From Nesterenkonia lacusekhoensis (GTDB taxonomy: Bacteria > Actinomycetota > Actinomycetes > Actinomycetales > Micrococcaceae): 64,000 nt of DNA. Position 1 is the first letter of the stretch; each line of letters starts with the position of its first letter. This document shows, piece after piece, positions 1 to 8,425 of the stretch. The stretch lies in assembly GCF_017876395.1 (NCBI RefSeq), contig NZ_JAGINX010000001.1:2630583-2694582 (forward strand), in the 5' to 3' direction. The notes below the pieces were generated by a model. It saw nothing but the letters and a program-made list of their open reading frames with translations. It made no database searches and had not been told where the DNA came from. The position numbers and the translations under genes are program-made.

Positions 1-549
1 TTCTTCGGGGCTGTAGTGCTCCAGAACCGAATCGATCAGCTGACGCCAGTGCTCGTCCCCGACGGAATCGAAGAACGAAGATTGAAGTCGCCACGCAGAG
101 ACTTCGCTCCAGGTGGAGACTTCCGTGCTGGAGAGGAAGTTCTCGTAGATCCTGCCAGTGATGCCAGTTTCGACAGCTTCCCGGAAGGGTCGCGTAATGT
201 CGATGGCCTCCAGCACATTGCCCACGCCTTCAGCGACATGCACAGGCGGGACGAACGCCTTGAAGAAGGTCTCCGTAGACAACGAGCCTTGGACGAGGGA
301 AGCGATGTCCGTAGCGTCGGCGGCATCTTGGAGTGCAGCTCCAGGCCCGGAGCCCTCCAACAGCGCGGTGAAGGAAGGTGCTATTGAGGTTTGTGGCTGC
401 CACGTCGTAATGCTTCTCTCAATGGCCTGCTGATAGGCCTCTAATACGCCCAGTCCGTCCGCCCAGGGGCTCTGGGCGAGCGTCTGTCCCAGCTCTCCGA
501 TCCCCGCCGCATTCACAATCGCTCTATGTGCTCCGCCCTCGGTCGTCAT
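1..549 (-). CDS. Hypothetical protein, C-terminus beyond the window edge
   Basis: An open frame of 183 codons runs without a stop from an ATG at 549 down to base 1, so the gene continues outside the window. A GAGAGG ribosome-binding site lies just upstream of the ATG. The protein begins MTTEGGAHRAIVN. It is mildly acidic, with no membrane segment, signal peptide or catalytic motif that I recognise. It is divergent from the small HTH gene at 630. I cannot assign a function. The frame is supported by its codon use and its length, and the overlapping frames look like shadows. Confidence 0.6.
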   Translation of the reverse strand, partial: MTTEGGAHRAIVNAAGIGELGQTLAQSPWADGLGVLEAYQQAIERSITTWQPQTSIAPSFTALLEGSGPGAALQDAADATDIASLVQGSLSTETFFKAFVPPVHVAEGVGNVLEAIDITRPFREAVETGITGRIYENFLSSTEVSTWSEVSAWRLQSSFFDSVGDEHWRQLIDSVLEHYSPEE

Positions 550-629
550 CGCCGCCCTCTCTTCGCCTCATGTCGATACTATCGGCTCGCCAGGGAGCCG
601 GAATCGACTGGTCCGCTAGGCTCGTAGAC

Positions 630-833
630 ATGGCGCGGAAGTTCTATACCCTCGACGAGGTCGCCGAGGCGCTGGCGATCTCAATGTCGCAGATGCGGGC
701 ACTGATCAAGCGCGGCGAGATCGAGGGCATCCAGATCGGCGGCCGCGGGCAGTGGCGCATCGAGGATGCGAAGCTCGAGGAGTATATCGAGCGGATGTAC
801 GAAGAGCAGCGGCGGGGCCTAGGCCGAGCCTGA
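630..833 (+). CDS. Excisionase-like helix-turn-helix DNA-binding protein
   Basis: This 67-residue protein begins MARKFYTLDEVAEALAIS and contains one compact winged-helix/MerR-like DNA-binding domain of the excisionase type. Residues 6-30 form the HTH (LDEVAEAL, then QMRALIKRGEIEG). A wing follows with the GGRGQWRI pattern typical of actinobacterial members, and then an acidic C-terminal helix. The ATG at 630 was chosen over the longer frame from 528 because the domain starts there. Small proteins of this family act as transcription regulators or recombination directionality factors. No integrase is nearby, so the role here is open. Confidence 0.75.
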   Translation: MARKFYTLDEVAEALAISMSQMRALIKRGEIEGIQIGGRGQWRIEDAKLEEYIERMYEEQRRGLGRA

Positions 834-919
834 CTAGGAGCATCGCCGCGTCACGTAGACCGACGGACCTTCAGGTCTGACTAAGCTGGTTCCCAGGACC
901 ACGCACCAGAGGGAGACGA

Positions 920-1144
920 ATGGCTGAATCGGCGCTAAACAGCAACTTTCAGGCTGCCAAGAAGGCCAAGGAAGACGAGTTCTACACCCAGCTCGAAGAC
1001 ATCGAGAACGAGCTGAAGCACTACCGTCACCACTTCAAGGACAAGGTCGTTTACTGCAACTGTGACGACCCCCGGGTGAGCAACTTCTTCCACTTCTTCT
1101 CCTATAAGTTCGAAGACCTCGGCCTGAAGAAGCGGGTCTGCTGA
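920..1144 (+). pseudogene. EcoRI-family adenine methyltransferase, N-terminal fragment cut by IS3
   Basis: Residues 1-70 match the start of the EcoRI-type adenine-specific DNA methyltransferase family: a KKAKEDEFYTQL segment, the ELKHYRHHF helix and the VVYCNCDDP motif of the cofactor-binding fold. Full-length members are several times longer. The frame ends four codons inside the IS3 terminal repeat, and the remainder of the gene is not found on the far side of the IS. The fragment lacks the target-recognition half and should be inactive. An AGGGAGACGA ribosome-binding site precedes the ATG, so it was once a normally expressed gene. Confidence 0.8.
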
Positions 1145-1193
1145 AGGTTCGGTTGACTTCAAGACTGCTTAGAAAGCAGGAAGGATGGAAGTC

Positions 1194-1499
1194 ATGCCGA
1201 AAGTCGTCTACACCGAGGAGTTTCGCCGGACCGCCGTGGAGCTGGTTGCTGGCGGGATGAGCCAGAAGCAGGTCTGCGCGGATATGGGCTGCTCGAAATC
1301 TGCGCTGCAGTCCTGGGTCCGGGCCGCGAAGCTCGAAGAGCACGGGATCGAGCCGGCTAAGGATGCTGAGGAGTCTCGGGAACAGGCGAAGATGCTGCGC
1401 CGGATCCGTGAGCTGGAGCAGGAGAACAAGGTCCTGCGCGAAGCTGCGGCGTATCTCTCCCAGGCGAATTTGAAGCTGGGTGGGGCCTCCCCAAAATGA
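1194..1499 (+). CDS. IS3 transposase OrfA
   Basis: This is the DNA-binding subunit of the IS3 transposase, 101 residues. It has an N-terminal HTH (YTEEFRRTAVELV, then MSQKQVCADMGCSKSALQSWV) and a C-terminal leucine-zipper helix ending in KVLREAAAYLSQANLKLGG. The start at 1194 is preferred over 1185 because the AGGAAGG ribosome-binding site sits 8-10 bases upstream. Its stop overlaps the OrfB start in an AAAATGA context. That fits the programmed -1 frameshift which normally yields the OrfAB fusion in this family. Confidence 0.9.
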   Translation: MPKVVYTEEFRRTAVELVAGGMSQKQVCADMGCSKSALQSWVRAAKLEEHGIEPAKDAEESREQAKMLRRIRELEQENKVLREAAAYLSQANLKLGGASPK

Positions 1500-2380
1500 T
1501 GTTCCCGCTGGTCCGTGACCTTGCCGCCGCCGGGGTGCCGGTGGCGGTGACCTGCCGGGTTCTGGGTTTCACCAAGCAAGCGTTCTACAAATGGGCAGCA
1601 GCCCCGATTTCTCAGCGGGATTGGGAGGATGCCCACCTGCTCAACGCCGCAATCGATGTTCATGCTGATGACCCGGAGTTCGGGCACCGGTTCATCGCCG
1701 ATGAGCTCGCCGCCGCCGGGTACCGGGCCTCTGAGCGGCGGGTGTGGCGGCTGTGCTCACAGCAGCAGATCTTCTCCGCCACTCAGCGCAAGGGCAGGAA
1801 GAATCACAAGAAGCCAGGCCCGCCAGTCTGTGATGACCTGCTGGCCCGGGATTTCACCGCCACCAGGTCGAATCAGAAATGGCTGGTGGACATCACCGAG
1901 CACCGTACCGGTGAGGGCAAGCTCTACCTATGTGCGATCAAGGATGTCTTCAGCAACCGGATCGTAGGCTATGCGATCGATTCCAGGATGAAATCACGGC
2001 TGGCTGTGGCCGCCCTGCATGATGCGGTTTCCCGCCGCGGAGGACCCTCAGAAGTGGCCGGATGCATTGTCCATTCGGATAGAGGGTCGCAATTTCGTTC
2101 ACGGAAATTCCAGCGGGCGCTGAAGGGATACAAGCTGGCTGGGTCCATGGGACGGGTCGGGGCTGCTGGGGATAACGCGGCGATGGAGAGCTTCTTCTCG
2201 ACGTTGCAGAAGAACGTGCTCAACAGGCAGTCCTGGGCCACCAGGGATCAGTTGCGAGCCCGGATCATTCACTGGATCGAAGCGACCTATCATCGCCGCC
2301 GCCGACAGCGGAGGCTGGGTAAGCTGACTCCGGTCGAATACGAGACCGTTCACAAGGATGCCGTCGCCCTGGCGGCATAA
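1496..2380 (+). CDS. IS3 transposase OrfB (DDE integrase domain)
   Basis: This 294-residue catalytic subunit has an HTH_21-like region near residues 50-90, followed by the rve/integrase core. The DDE triad is visible as D132 (WLVDITEH), D195 (VHSDRGSQF) and E231 (NAAMESFFS). It ends with the LTPVEYE motif usual for the family. It lies in the -1 frame relative to OrfA and overlaps it by four bases. No stop or frameshift interrupts it, unlike the related copy at 4,754-7,457. Confidence 0.9.
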   Translation: MMFPLVRDLAAAGVPVAVTCRVLGFTKQAFYKWAAAPISQRDWEDAHLLNAAIDVHADDPEFGHRFIADELAAAGYRASERRVWRLCSQQQIFSATQRKGRKNHKKPGPPVCDDLLARDFTATRSNQKWLVDITEHRTGEGKLYLCAIKDVFSNRIVGYAIDSRMKSRLAVAALHDAVSRRGGPSEVAGCIVHSDRGSQFRSRKFQRALKGYKLAGSMGRVGAAGDNAAMESFFSTLQKNVLNRQSWATRDQLRARIIHWIEATYHRRRRQRRLGKLTPVEYETVHKDAVALAA

Positions 2381-2540
2381 GCCCGACGGTCAACCGAACC
2401 TTCAGCAGACCCGCAGTCCCTCGGCCTTGTCGGGTCTGGTCACGGAACCTCGTCACTTTCCAGGTGGTGCGGTAATGGAACGGCATCAGCAGGCGTGGGT
2501 CACGGCGAGCAAGGGTGGGTCTCGTGCCGGGCACGCCAGA

Positions 2541-2591
2541 AACAAACGAGCTGGCGGCGTCATCACCGGTACAGGTAATGACGCCGCCAGC
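2541..2591 (-). terminator. Rho-independent terminator of the VWA surface protein gene
   Basis: A perfect 14-bp stem (2550-2563 with 2578-2591) and a 14-base loop lie 33 bases beyond the restored stop of the surface protein. On the minus strand the stem is followed by a T-rich run (TCGTTTGTTT). This supports the view that the native gene ends at 2624 and not at the premature stop at 2692. Confidence 0.8.
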
Positions 2592-2623
2592 TGCGTGTGA
2601 TCGGCTGATCAGCTCATGGCCGG

Positions 2624-4596
2624 TCAGCTGTTGCGGCGAACCTTCGCGAAGGCCACCACGCCGGAGCCGACGATGACGAGCAGCAGAGCCATCAGGCCCA
2701 GGCCCACCGCGCCGGAGGCACCGGTGGAGGCGAGGTCGTCGCCCGGCTTGCCGCCACCGTCCTCAGTGCCACCGTCCTCAGTGCCACCGTCCTCAGTGCC
2801 ACCGTCCTCAGTGCCACCGTCCTCAGTGCCACCGTCCTCAGTGCCACCGTCCTCAGTGCCACCGTCCTCAGTGCCACCGTCCTCAGTGCCACCGTCCTCA
2901 GTGCCACCGTCCTCAGTGCCACCGTCCTCAGTGCCACCGTCCTCAGTGCCACCGTCCTCAGTGCCACCGTCCTCAGTGCCACCGTCCTCACCTCAGTGCC
3001 ACCGTCCTCAGTGCCACCGTCCTCAGTGCCACCGTCCTCAGTGCCACCGTCCTCAGTGCCACCGTCCTCAGTGCCACCGTCCTCAGTGCCACCGTCCTCA
3101 GTGCCACCGTCCTCAGTGCCACCGTCCTCAGTGCCACCGTCCTCAGTGCCACCGTCCTCAGTGCCACCGTCCTCAGTGCCACCGTCCTCAGTGCCACCGT
3201 CCTCAGTGCCACCGTCCTCAGTGCCACCGTCCTCAGTGCCACCGTCCTCAGTGCCACCGTCCTCAGTGCCACCGTCCTCAGTGCCACCGTCCTCAGTGCC
3301 ACCGTCCTCAGTGCCACCGTCCTCAGTGCCACCGTCCTCAGTGCCACCGTCCTCAGTGCCACCGTCCTCAGTGCCACCGTCCTCAGTGCCACCGTCCTCA
3401 GTGCCACCGTCCTCTTCGGACTCAACCGGGAGCTCATGGTCGTCATCGTCCGTCACCGGATCGCCCTCGCTCGGCGGCGTCCCCTCCACTGTCACGTGGT
3501 TCTCGATGATCCCTGCGTCCGCATCTGCGTCAGTGGCGGTGTATGTTGCCCACGCGCTGACTGACTGTCCCGGCGCAAGGACATGGGGCTCATCCGGCCA
3601 CTCTCCGTACTCGATCTCAGAGATTCCCTCCAAGGCATCGGTCAGCTGAACGTCCCGCAGTGTGAGTGCCCCGGTGTTGGTCACGGTGAACTCGTAACGG
3701 ACATCATCTCCCGCGTGCCCGGGCCCTCCCTCGACGAACAGACCGTTCTTCTCGACCGAGACGCCCGCACACTGCTTGTCGATCTGACCGATGAGGGCGT
3801 TGCGCAGTCGTGCGAAGTCAACTTCAAGGTAGTCGTCGCCAAACTGCGGTCCACTGACGTGGGGCATGTGCTCGTGAAACAGGCCGTACTCGGACTGCGT
3901 CAGGTTGTCGACGACTCCGACGCCTATGACGCGAGTCCCGGCCTCCTTGACCTGATTGGCGCTGGTCACGGCAGCATCGATCGTGGCCTGATCAGTGGCG
4001 TTTCCCAGACCCCTTGGCGGCAGTCCCCACTGGGTCGGGTTTCCGTCTGTCACGAAGAGCACAGCATCATAGCTCTCACCAGCGCCGCTCAGCGCCTGAA
4101 ACGCGCGATCCCAGTTCGTGCCACCCTGCATGGTTCCTGGCCGCTGGATGCCATCCACGTGCTGGCCGATGGTCTCCAGTCCTGCGCCCGAAGTATCGGT
4201 GAGACGCAAGGGCTGATTCGACGCCTGAGAAGTAGCAGGCGCATACGACGCCCAGTTGTGGAACGCCAGCCGAACCGGATACTCCTCCAAGGACTCCGCG
4301 AAGTCCACGAGGCCAGAACGCAGCATGTCGAGCTGCTGGTTGTCGATGGAGTTCGACACATCGATGCTGACCGCCACGTCCAGCTCACACTGGTCCGTCA
4401 AGGCCGGGTTCGGAGCGGGCGGCACCGTGGACTCGACAGCGGAAGCCGACGTCGCCACAGTCAGTGTCGCGCCGACTGCCAAGCACAGAGCCCCTCCGAG
4501 CGCGACGGCTCTGCGTACGGCTCGGGGGGTTCTTCGTCGGGCCCTGTCCCGCTCCGCAGGTGCGGGCGTTGACTGCGAGTGCTCCTTCGGTGTCAC
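2624..4596 (-). pseudogene. VWA-domain surface protein with GGTED repeats and LAxTG sortase anchor, frameshifted
   Basis: The GTG at 4596 was chosen because a GAGGAG ribosome-binding site lies 5 bases upstream. Residues 1-53 form a signal peptide ending ATSASA. The VWA domain starts near residue 70, with MIDAS D79-V-S81-N-S83 and a later FVTDG. A DUF11-like adhesin domain spans about 280-375, followed by tandem GGTED pentapeptides. A 5-bp insertion at 2986-2990 shifts the frame, so translation as written reads RTVAL repeats and stops at 2692. Removing those 5 bases restores the frame to the stop at 2624, giving 655 residues. The C-terminus then reads DLASTGASG, a hydrophobic helix and KVRRNS, a class E-like sortase anchor. 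It could be a real null or phase-variable allele, or an assembly error. Confidence 0.85.
2761..3410. repeat. 43 copies of a 15-bp tandem repeat inside the surface protein gene
   Basis: The unit CCTCAGTGCCACCGT (plus strand) encodes GGTED on the minus strand. Fifteen units run from 2761 to 2985 and 28 units from 2991 to 3410, with no base difference seen between units. A stray CCTCA at 2986-2990 separates the two blocks. The unit length is a multiple of three, so gain or loss of whole units keeps the frame. Only the 5-bp partial unit breaks it. Confidence 0.95.
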
Positions 4597-5065
4597 ATCA
4601 TCTCCTCGGTATAGGTGTGAAGGGTCGGACATACTATTATGGACCTCCGGTTCCAGGGACTGTGGCAGGCATTGACCCTCGATCGTGGACACGGTGTCGG
4701 TTGGGCTATGCCGCTTCAGCAAGGATAGGTTAAGGGCGGGACTGCCGCACATTTAGGTGACAGTTGGGGGTGTCAGGCCGCGAGGCTCACGGCCGGGTTC
4801 ATGATGGTCTCGTATTCGATGGGGGTCAATCGGCCCAGACGGGTCTGTCGGCGGCGTCGGTGATACGTCCTTTCGATCCAGGTGATGATTGCGATTCGGA
4901 GCTCTTCTCGGGTCTGCCAACGCTTACGGTCCAGGACGTTCTTCTGTAGCAGCGCGAAGAAGGACTCCATGGCGGCGTTATCGCCGGCAGCACCGACCTG
5001 GCCCATGGATCCGATGAGGTGGTGACGGTTCAGGGCGTGCACGAACTTCCGTGACCGGAACTGGC

Positions 5066-6515
5066 CGTATTCAAGTGGTCGTCGCAACACCTACCTGATG
5101 GAGGTGTTCGATGGGCATTGGCCCAAGGCAGAAGAGGGCAAGGGAATATCGCGGTCAGATCGTCTCTCCTGGGCGCCCAACGGTGGCTTGGCGCGAGGAC
5201 CGTGTGCGGTTCTGGCAGGCCATCGCTGCAGGAGCTAAGACCCGAGAGGCCGGTGAAGCCGCCGGTGTCTCCGAGCCTGTAGCTCACCGTTGGTTCCGAC
5301 ATGCTGGTGGCGTGAATCCACACTTGGCCTCGACTGTTTCCGGACGGTATATCTCCTCCTCTGAACGGGAGGACATCGCTTTATGGCGAGCCCAAGACAG
5401 CGGGGTCCGTGAGATCGCCCGTCGGCTGGGGCGTAGCCCATCGACGATCTCACGGGAGCTACGGCGTAACGCCTCGACCAGGACCTATCAGCTGGAGTAC
5501 AAGGCCTCGATTGCTCAGTGGCATGCTGAGCGGCGCGCCCGCCGTCCGAAGACCGCGAAGATGGTCACCAACGACCGGCTGCGCCAGTACGTCCAAGACA
5601 AGCTCAGCGGTGAGATCATCACCGCCGAAGGTGAAGTTGTCGGCCCCGAGGGCCCGGCCTGGGATGGAAAGAACAAGCCCCACCGTGGGGACCGTGAATG
5701 GGTCACCGCCTGGAGTCCGCAGCAGATTGCCAAGCGGCTGCCACTGGAGTTCCCCGATGACCCGACCATGAGGATCTCTCATGAGGCGATCTATCAGGCC
5801 CTCTACGTCGAATCCCGCGGCGGGCTTGCCCGGAAGCAGTCCTGGCACCTGCGCCGAGGTCGCACCAAGCGAATGCCCCGGGCCCGCACACGGCAGGAAG
5901 CCTGGGCTCATGTCACTGCCGAGACCGTGCTGCAGAAACGCCCCAAGGAGGTCGAGGACCGCAAGATCGCCGGCCACTGGGAAGGTGACCTGATCATCGG
6001 ACTGAAGCGTTCGGCCGTGGCCACGTTGATCGAGCGCACCACCCGCTACGCGATACTGGTCCACCTGCCCCGCCAGGCCGGGTACGGGCAAATTCGACCA
6101 ACGAAGAACGGCCCGGCACTGGCGGGGTATGGGGCGTTGACCATGAAAGACGCTCTGGCGAAGTCGATCACCCATCTGCCTGAGCAGCTGCGCCGTTCTT
6201 TGACCTGGGACCGCGGCAAAGAGCTCTCGGCACATGCGCTGCTGACGAAAGAGACTGGGCTGCCGGTGTACTTCGCTGACGCGAAGAGTCCCTGGCAGCG
6301 TGGCTCCAACGAGCACCTCAATGGTCTGCTTCGGCAATACTTCCCGAAAGGCACTGACCTCTCCAGGTGGAACGCCACCGAAATCGCAGCTATCGCCACC
6401 GCCATGAACAACCGGCCACGCGGGATCTTGGGGTGGCGCACTCCCGCCGAGGCGTTCGCCGATCAACTACGCTCAGTCCAACAACACACTGTTGCGACGA
6501 CCAGTTGAATACGGC
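5066..6515 (+). mobile_element. IS30-family insertion sequence nested in IS3
   Basis: Terminal inverted repeats (GTATTCAAGTGGTCGTCGC near 5067 and its complement with one mismatch near 6512) flank a single IS30 transposase gene. CTGGC occurs on both sides (5061-5065 and 6516-6520) and looks like a short target duplication. The exact ends are uncertain by a few bases. The element splits IS3 OrfB between GSQ and FRSRKF. Confidence 0.85.
5111..6508 (+). CDS. IS30-family transposase
   Basis: This 465-residue transposase has an N-terminal HTH region that includes the IS30 signature IARRLGRSPSTISRELRRN near residue 100. The DDE core contains GHWEGDLIIG (first D), LTWDRGKEL (second D) and SPWQRGSNEHLNGLLRQYFPKG (catalytic E in the SNE segment). 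The length and C-terminal motif (NNRPRGILGWRTPAE) are normal for the family. The frame is intact, so this is the youngest and possibly active layer of the IS nest. Confidence 0.92.
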   Translation: MGIGPRQKRAREYRGQIVSPGRPTVAWREDRVRFWQAIAAGAKTREAGEAAGVSEPVAHRWFRHAGGVNPHLASTVSGRYISSSEREDIALWRAQDSGVREIARRLGRSPSTISRELRRNASTRTYQLEYKASIAQWHAERRARRPKTAKMVTNDRLRQYVQDKLSGEIITAEGEVVGPEGPAWDGKNKPHRGDREWVTAWSPQQIAKRLPLEFPDDPTMRISHEAIYQALYVESRGGLARKQSWHLRRGRTKRMPRARTRQEAWAHVTAETVLQKRPKEVEDRKIAGHWEGDLIIGLKRSAVATLIERTTRYAILVHLPRQAGYGQIRPTKNGPALAGYGALTMKDALAKSITHLPEQLRRSLTWDRGKELSAHALLTKETGLPVYFADAKSPWQRGSNEHLNGLLRQYFPKGTDLSRWNATEIAAIATAMNNRPRGILGWRTPAEAFADQLRSVQQHTVATTS

Positions 6516-7099
6516 CTGGCTGCCTCTGTCGGCGTGCAGAATGCATCCGGCGACGTCGCCTCGGCGGGTGACGGCGTTGCGGACGGCGTCGACGGCGAGC
6601 TTCGCGGTCATCCGGTCCGAGATTGAGTAGCCGACGATCCGGTTGGAATGGACGTCTTTGATCGCGCAGCAGTAGAGCTTGCCCTCACTCGTCCGATGCT
6701 CCGTGATGTCCGTGAGCCAGAGCCGGTTCGGGGCATCGGCGCGGAACACCCGCTGCACGTGATCGTCGAACACGGGCGGGCCTGCCTTCTTCCCCTTCCC
6801 GCGCCGGCGGCGCTGCGCGGACGAGAGAATCCCCGCCTGCGAGCACAACTTCCATGCCGTCCGCCTGCTCATCCGCCACCCAGCCCGCCGGGCCTCGTCG
6901 GCCAGGTATCGCTATCCGAATGTCGGGTCGTCGTGGTGCGCGTCATGTAGTGCGTTGAGGCGGTGCGCGCGGAGAATGTCCGCGTCCCGGATCGGAGCGT
7001 TGCGCCACCGGTAATAGGGCTGTCTTGCGAGCTTGAGGACCCGGCACGACACCGTGACGGGGATCCCCGCTTCGGCGAGCTCAGATACGAGCGGGTATG

Positions 7100-7405
7100 T
7101 CATTTTGGGGAGCCACCGAGTTTCAGGTTCGCCTGCGACAGATACGCCGCAGCCCTCCTGAGCACCTCGTTCTCCTGCTCGAGCAGCCGAATCCGCTTCT
7201 TCAACTCGCGGGCTTCGGCCGCATCCGCCGCAGTCTGACCGGGACGGTTGCATTCTTCGACGTCGGCTTGGCGGAGCCAGTTCTGCAGCGTCGCTTCGCT
7301 GATACCGAAGTCGACGGCGATCTGTTTGATGGTGACGCCGCTCTCGCGGCTACGAGCGACCGCGATAACGTCCTCGCGGAACTCTCTGGGATAAGGACCA
7401 GGCAT
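7100..7405 (-). CDS. IS3 transposase OrfA of the decayed element
   Basis: This 101-residue protein has an HTH (YPREFREDVIAVARS, then TIKQIAVDFGISEATLQNWLRQ) followed by a leucine-zipper helix ending VLRRAAAYLSQANLKLGG. It is homologous to the OrfA at 1194 but clearly divergent. Its stop overlaps the start of the broken OrfB. With no working OrfB downstream, it can at most bind the element ends. Confidence 0.85.
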   Translation of the reverse strand: MPGPYPREFREDVIAVARSRESGVTIKQIAVDFGISEATLQNWLRQADVEECNRPGQTAADAAEARELKKRIRLLEQENEVLRRAAAYLSQANLKLGGSPK

Positions 7406-7658
7406 GATGACATCCTCCCCGCCAGCGCTCCTCAGCGCTAACGATCAGTTGTCACCAGTTCGTTCCCCACGCGCGAGCGTATCGGCACTGCTGCCAGAAT
7501 AGGGCCTTGGAGCGGCGATCCTTCTGCTCTGGACAGGCGTGGGCGAAACACTGCGCTCATGAGCCTACTCGTGGCTTCTGTTCCTATGGGCAATCCTCAG
7601 AATCTGCTCTCGCCACCTACCACATGCACAGACCTCAAGAGTCATCCGATCCTGCGAC

Positions 7659-8423
7659 TCAGTCCCGCTCGCGGGAGACCAGATCGTCCGCGTACCCGAT
7701 GAGACTCGTCACGAGCATCAGGGCCTGGACGCAGTTGCGCTTGCTGAACTGCCTCTTCGAGACTCCGTGCACGCTGGCGTGTCGGGAGTAGTGGTGCGGG
7801 ATCTCGTCGCCCTTCTCCTTCCAGAACTGCTCGTGCGCGTTCCACACCGGCAGCCAAACGAACGCCTGGTGCACGCCCATCGAGTCGATGATGTCGGGGA
7901 TGCCCGCGCTCTGCCGGACGGTGATCTGCGTCCGCGCGTGCCGGTCGGGATAGAAGCGGGAAATCAACGAGTCGAGCGTCACGGTGAACAGCGCCTGCGC
8001 TGACTTCGTGTGTCCGGCCCGCATCGCACCGATGCCGTCGCGCATGAAAGCCACCTCTTCGCTGACAGCCGGATGCTGAGCCCCGTCAAGGACCGATTCG
8101 CAGTCCTCGACGATCGAGGAGTATCGATCCGAGAGCACCTTGCGTCGCGCCTGACGGTCCCCGGCGCGGAGCAGGCGAACCGCCGTCGCGCCGCGAGGCA
8201 CGAGGTACAGGGGTATGCCCTCCTGCTGGAGGAACTCGTAGACCTGATGTGCGGACACCTCGTCGACGTAGTCGCGCAGATTGGACGGCAGGAAGTTGCG
8301 CTGGAAGGTGCGCAGGACTTCTGGATCGAGGAGCGGTCTTAGAGATCGCCGGAGGTCGTCGGACCACTGCCGGGTCATCGCTTGGATGGTAGCGGAGAGC
8401 TCGGACGAGATCAGCGTCGTCAT
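7659..8423 (-). CDS. Hypothetical protein with a HEPN-like C-terminal motif
   Basis: This soluble protein of about 254 residues starts MTTLISSELSATIQ. The ATG at 8423 is preferred because GAAGG lies about 5 bases upstream, though a GTG at 8429 is possible. Near the C-terminus it has SRHASVHGVSKRQFSKRNCVQALML. This fits the R-X4-H active-site motif of HEPN ribonucleases followed by the usual NAxxALLL helix. The N-terminal two thirds is mostly helical and not recognised. It overlaps or abuts the DUF6907-like gene upstream, so the two are probably cotranscribed. A role in phage defence or as a toxin is inference only. Confidence 0.65.
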   Translation of the reverse strand: MTTLISSELSATIQAMTRQWSDDLRRSLRPLLDPEVLRTFQRNFLPSNLRDYVDEVSAHQVYEFLQQEGIPLYLVPRGATAVRLLRAGDRQARRKVLSDRYSSIVEDCESVLDGAQHPAVSEEVAFMRDGIGAMRAGHTKSAQALFTVTLDSLISRFYPDRHARTQITVRQSAGIPDIIDSMGVHQAFVWLPVWNAHEQFWKEKGDEIPHHYSRHASVHGVSKRQFSKRNCVQALMLVTSLIGYADDLVSRERD

Positions 8424-8425
8424 AC

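Larger units (their letters stand above)
1132..2414 (+). mobile_element. IS3-family insertion sequence, intact
   Basis: Perfect 26-bp inverted repeats lie at 1132-1157 and 2389-2414 and bracket the two overlapping frames of an IS3-type transposase. The total of about 1.28 kb is normal for the family. I see no clear 3-4 bp target duplication at these boundaries. The true ends may lie a few bases inside, because the repeat contains TG...CA ends at 1139 and 2407. The element truncates the methyltransferase fragment on its left. Both reading frames are open and the catalytic residues are present, so it may still be active. Confidence 0.85.
4773..7103 (-). pseudogene. IS3 transposase OrfB, broken by a stop codon and by IS30
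   Basis: The frame begins at an ATG overlapping the OrfA stop (MTYPLVSELAEAG). It reads to DDPTFG and then meets a TAG at about 6917 where the family has a tyrosine (FGYRYLADE). It continues in frame through the catalytic core (WLTDITEH, LHADRGSQ) to about 6520, where IS30 is inserted. Beyond IS30 the frame resumes at QFRSRKF near 5063 and includes the NAAMESFF glutamate and the C-terminal LTPIEYE motif to 4773. All three catalytic residues are recoverable, but the gene is dead. Confidence 0.85.
4754..7457 (-). mobile_element. Decayed IS3-family element, interrupted by IS30
   Basis: OrfA and OrfB of an IS3 element lie on the minus strand, with imperfect terminal repeats: GGTGACAGTTG near 4756 and GTCACCAGTT near 7451. 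Subtracting the nested IS30 leaves about 1.25 kb, the usual size. It differs from the IS3 at 1132 at many positions, so the two are not recent copies of each other. OrfB carries a nonsense codon and the IS30 insertion, so the element cannot move by itself. Confidence 0.75.

Noticed and set aside
2761..3410. Possible CRISPR array because of many short identical repeats
   Set aside because: The 15-bp units are contiguous without spacers and encode GGTED in a surface protein.
2988..3649. Several repeat-derived frames coding RTVAL, VPPSS or RPQCH repeats
   Set aside because: They are alternate frames of the same 15-bp repeat and have no ribosome-binding site or flanking domain.
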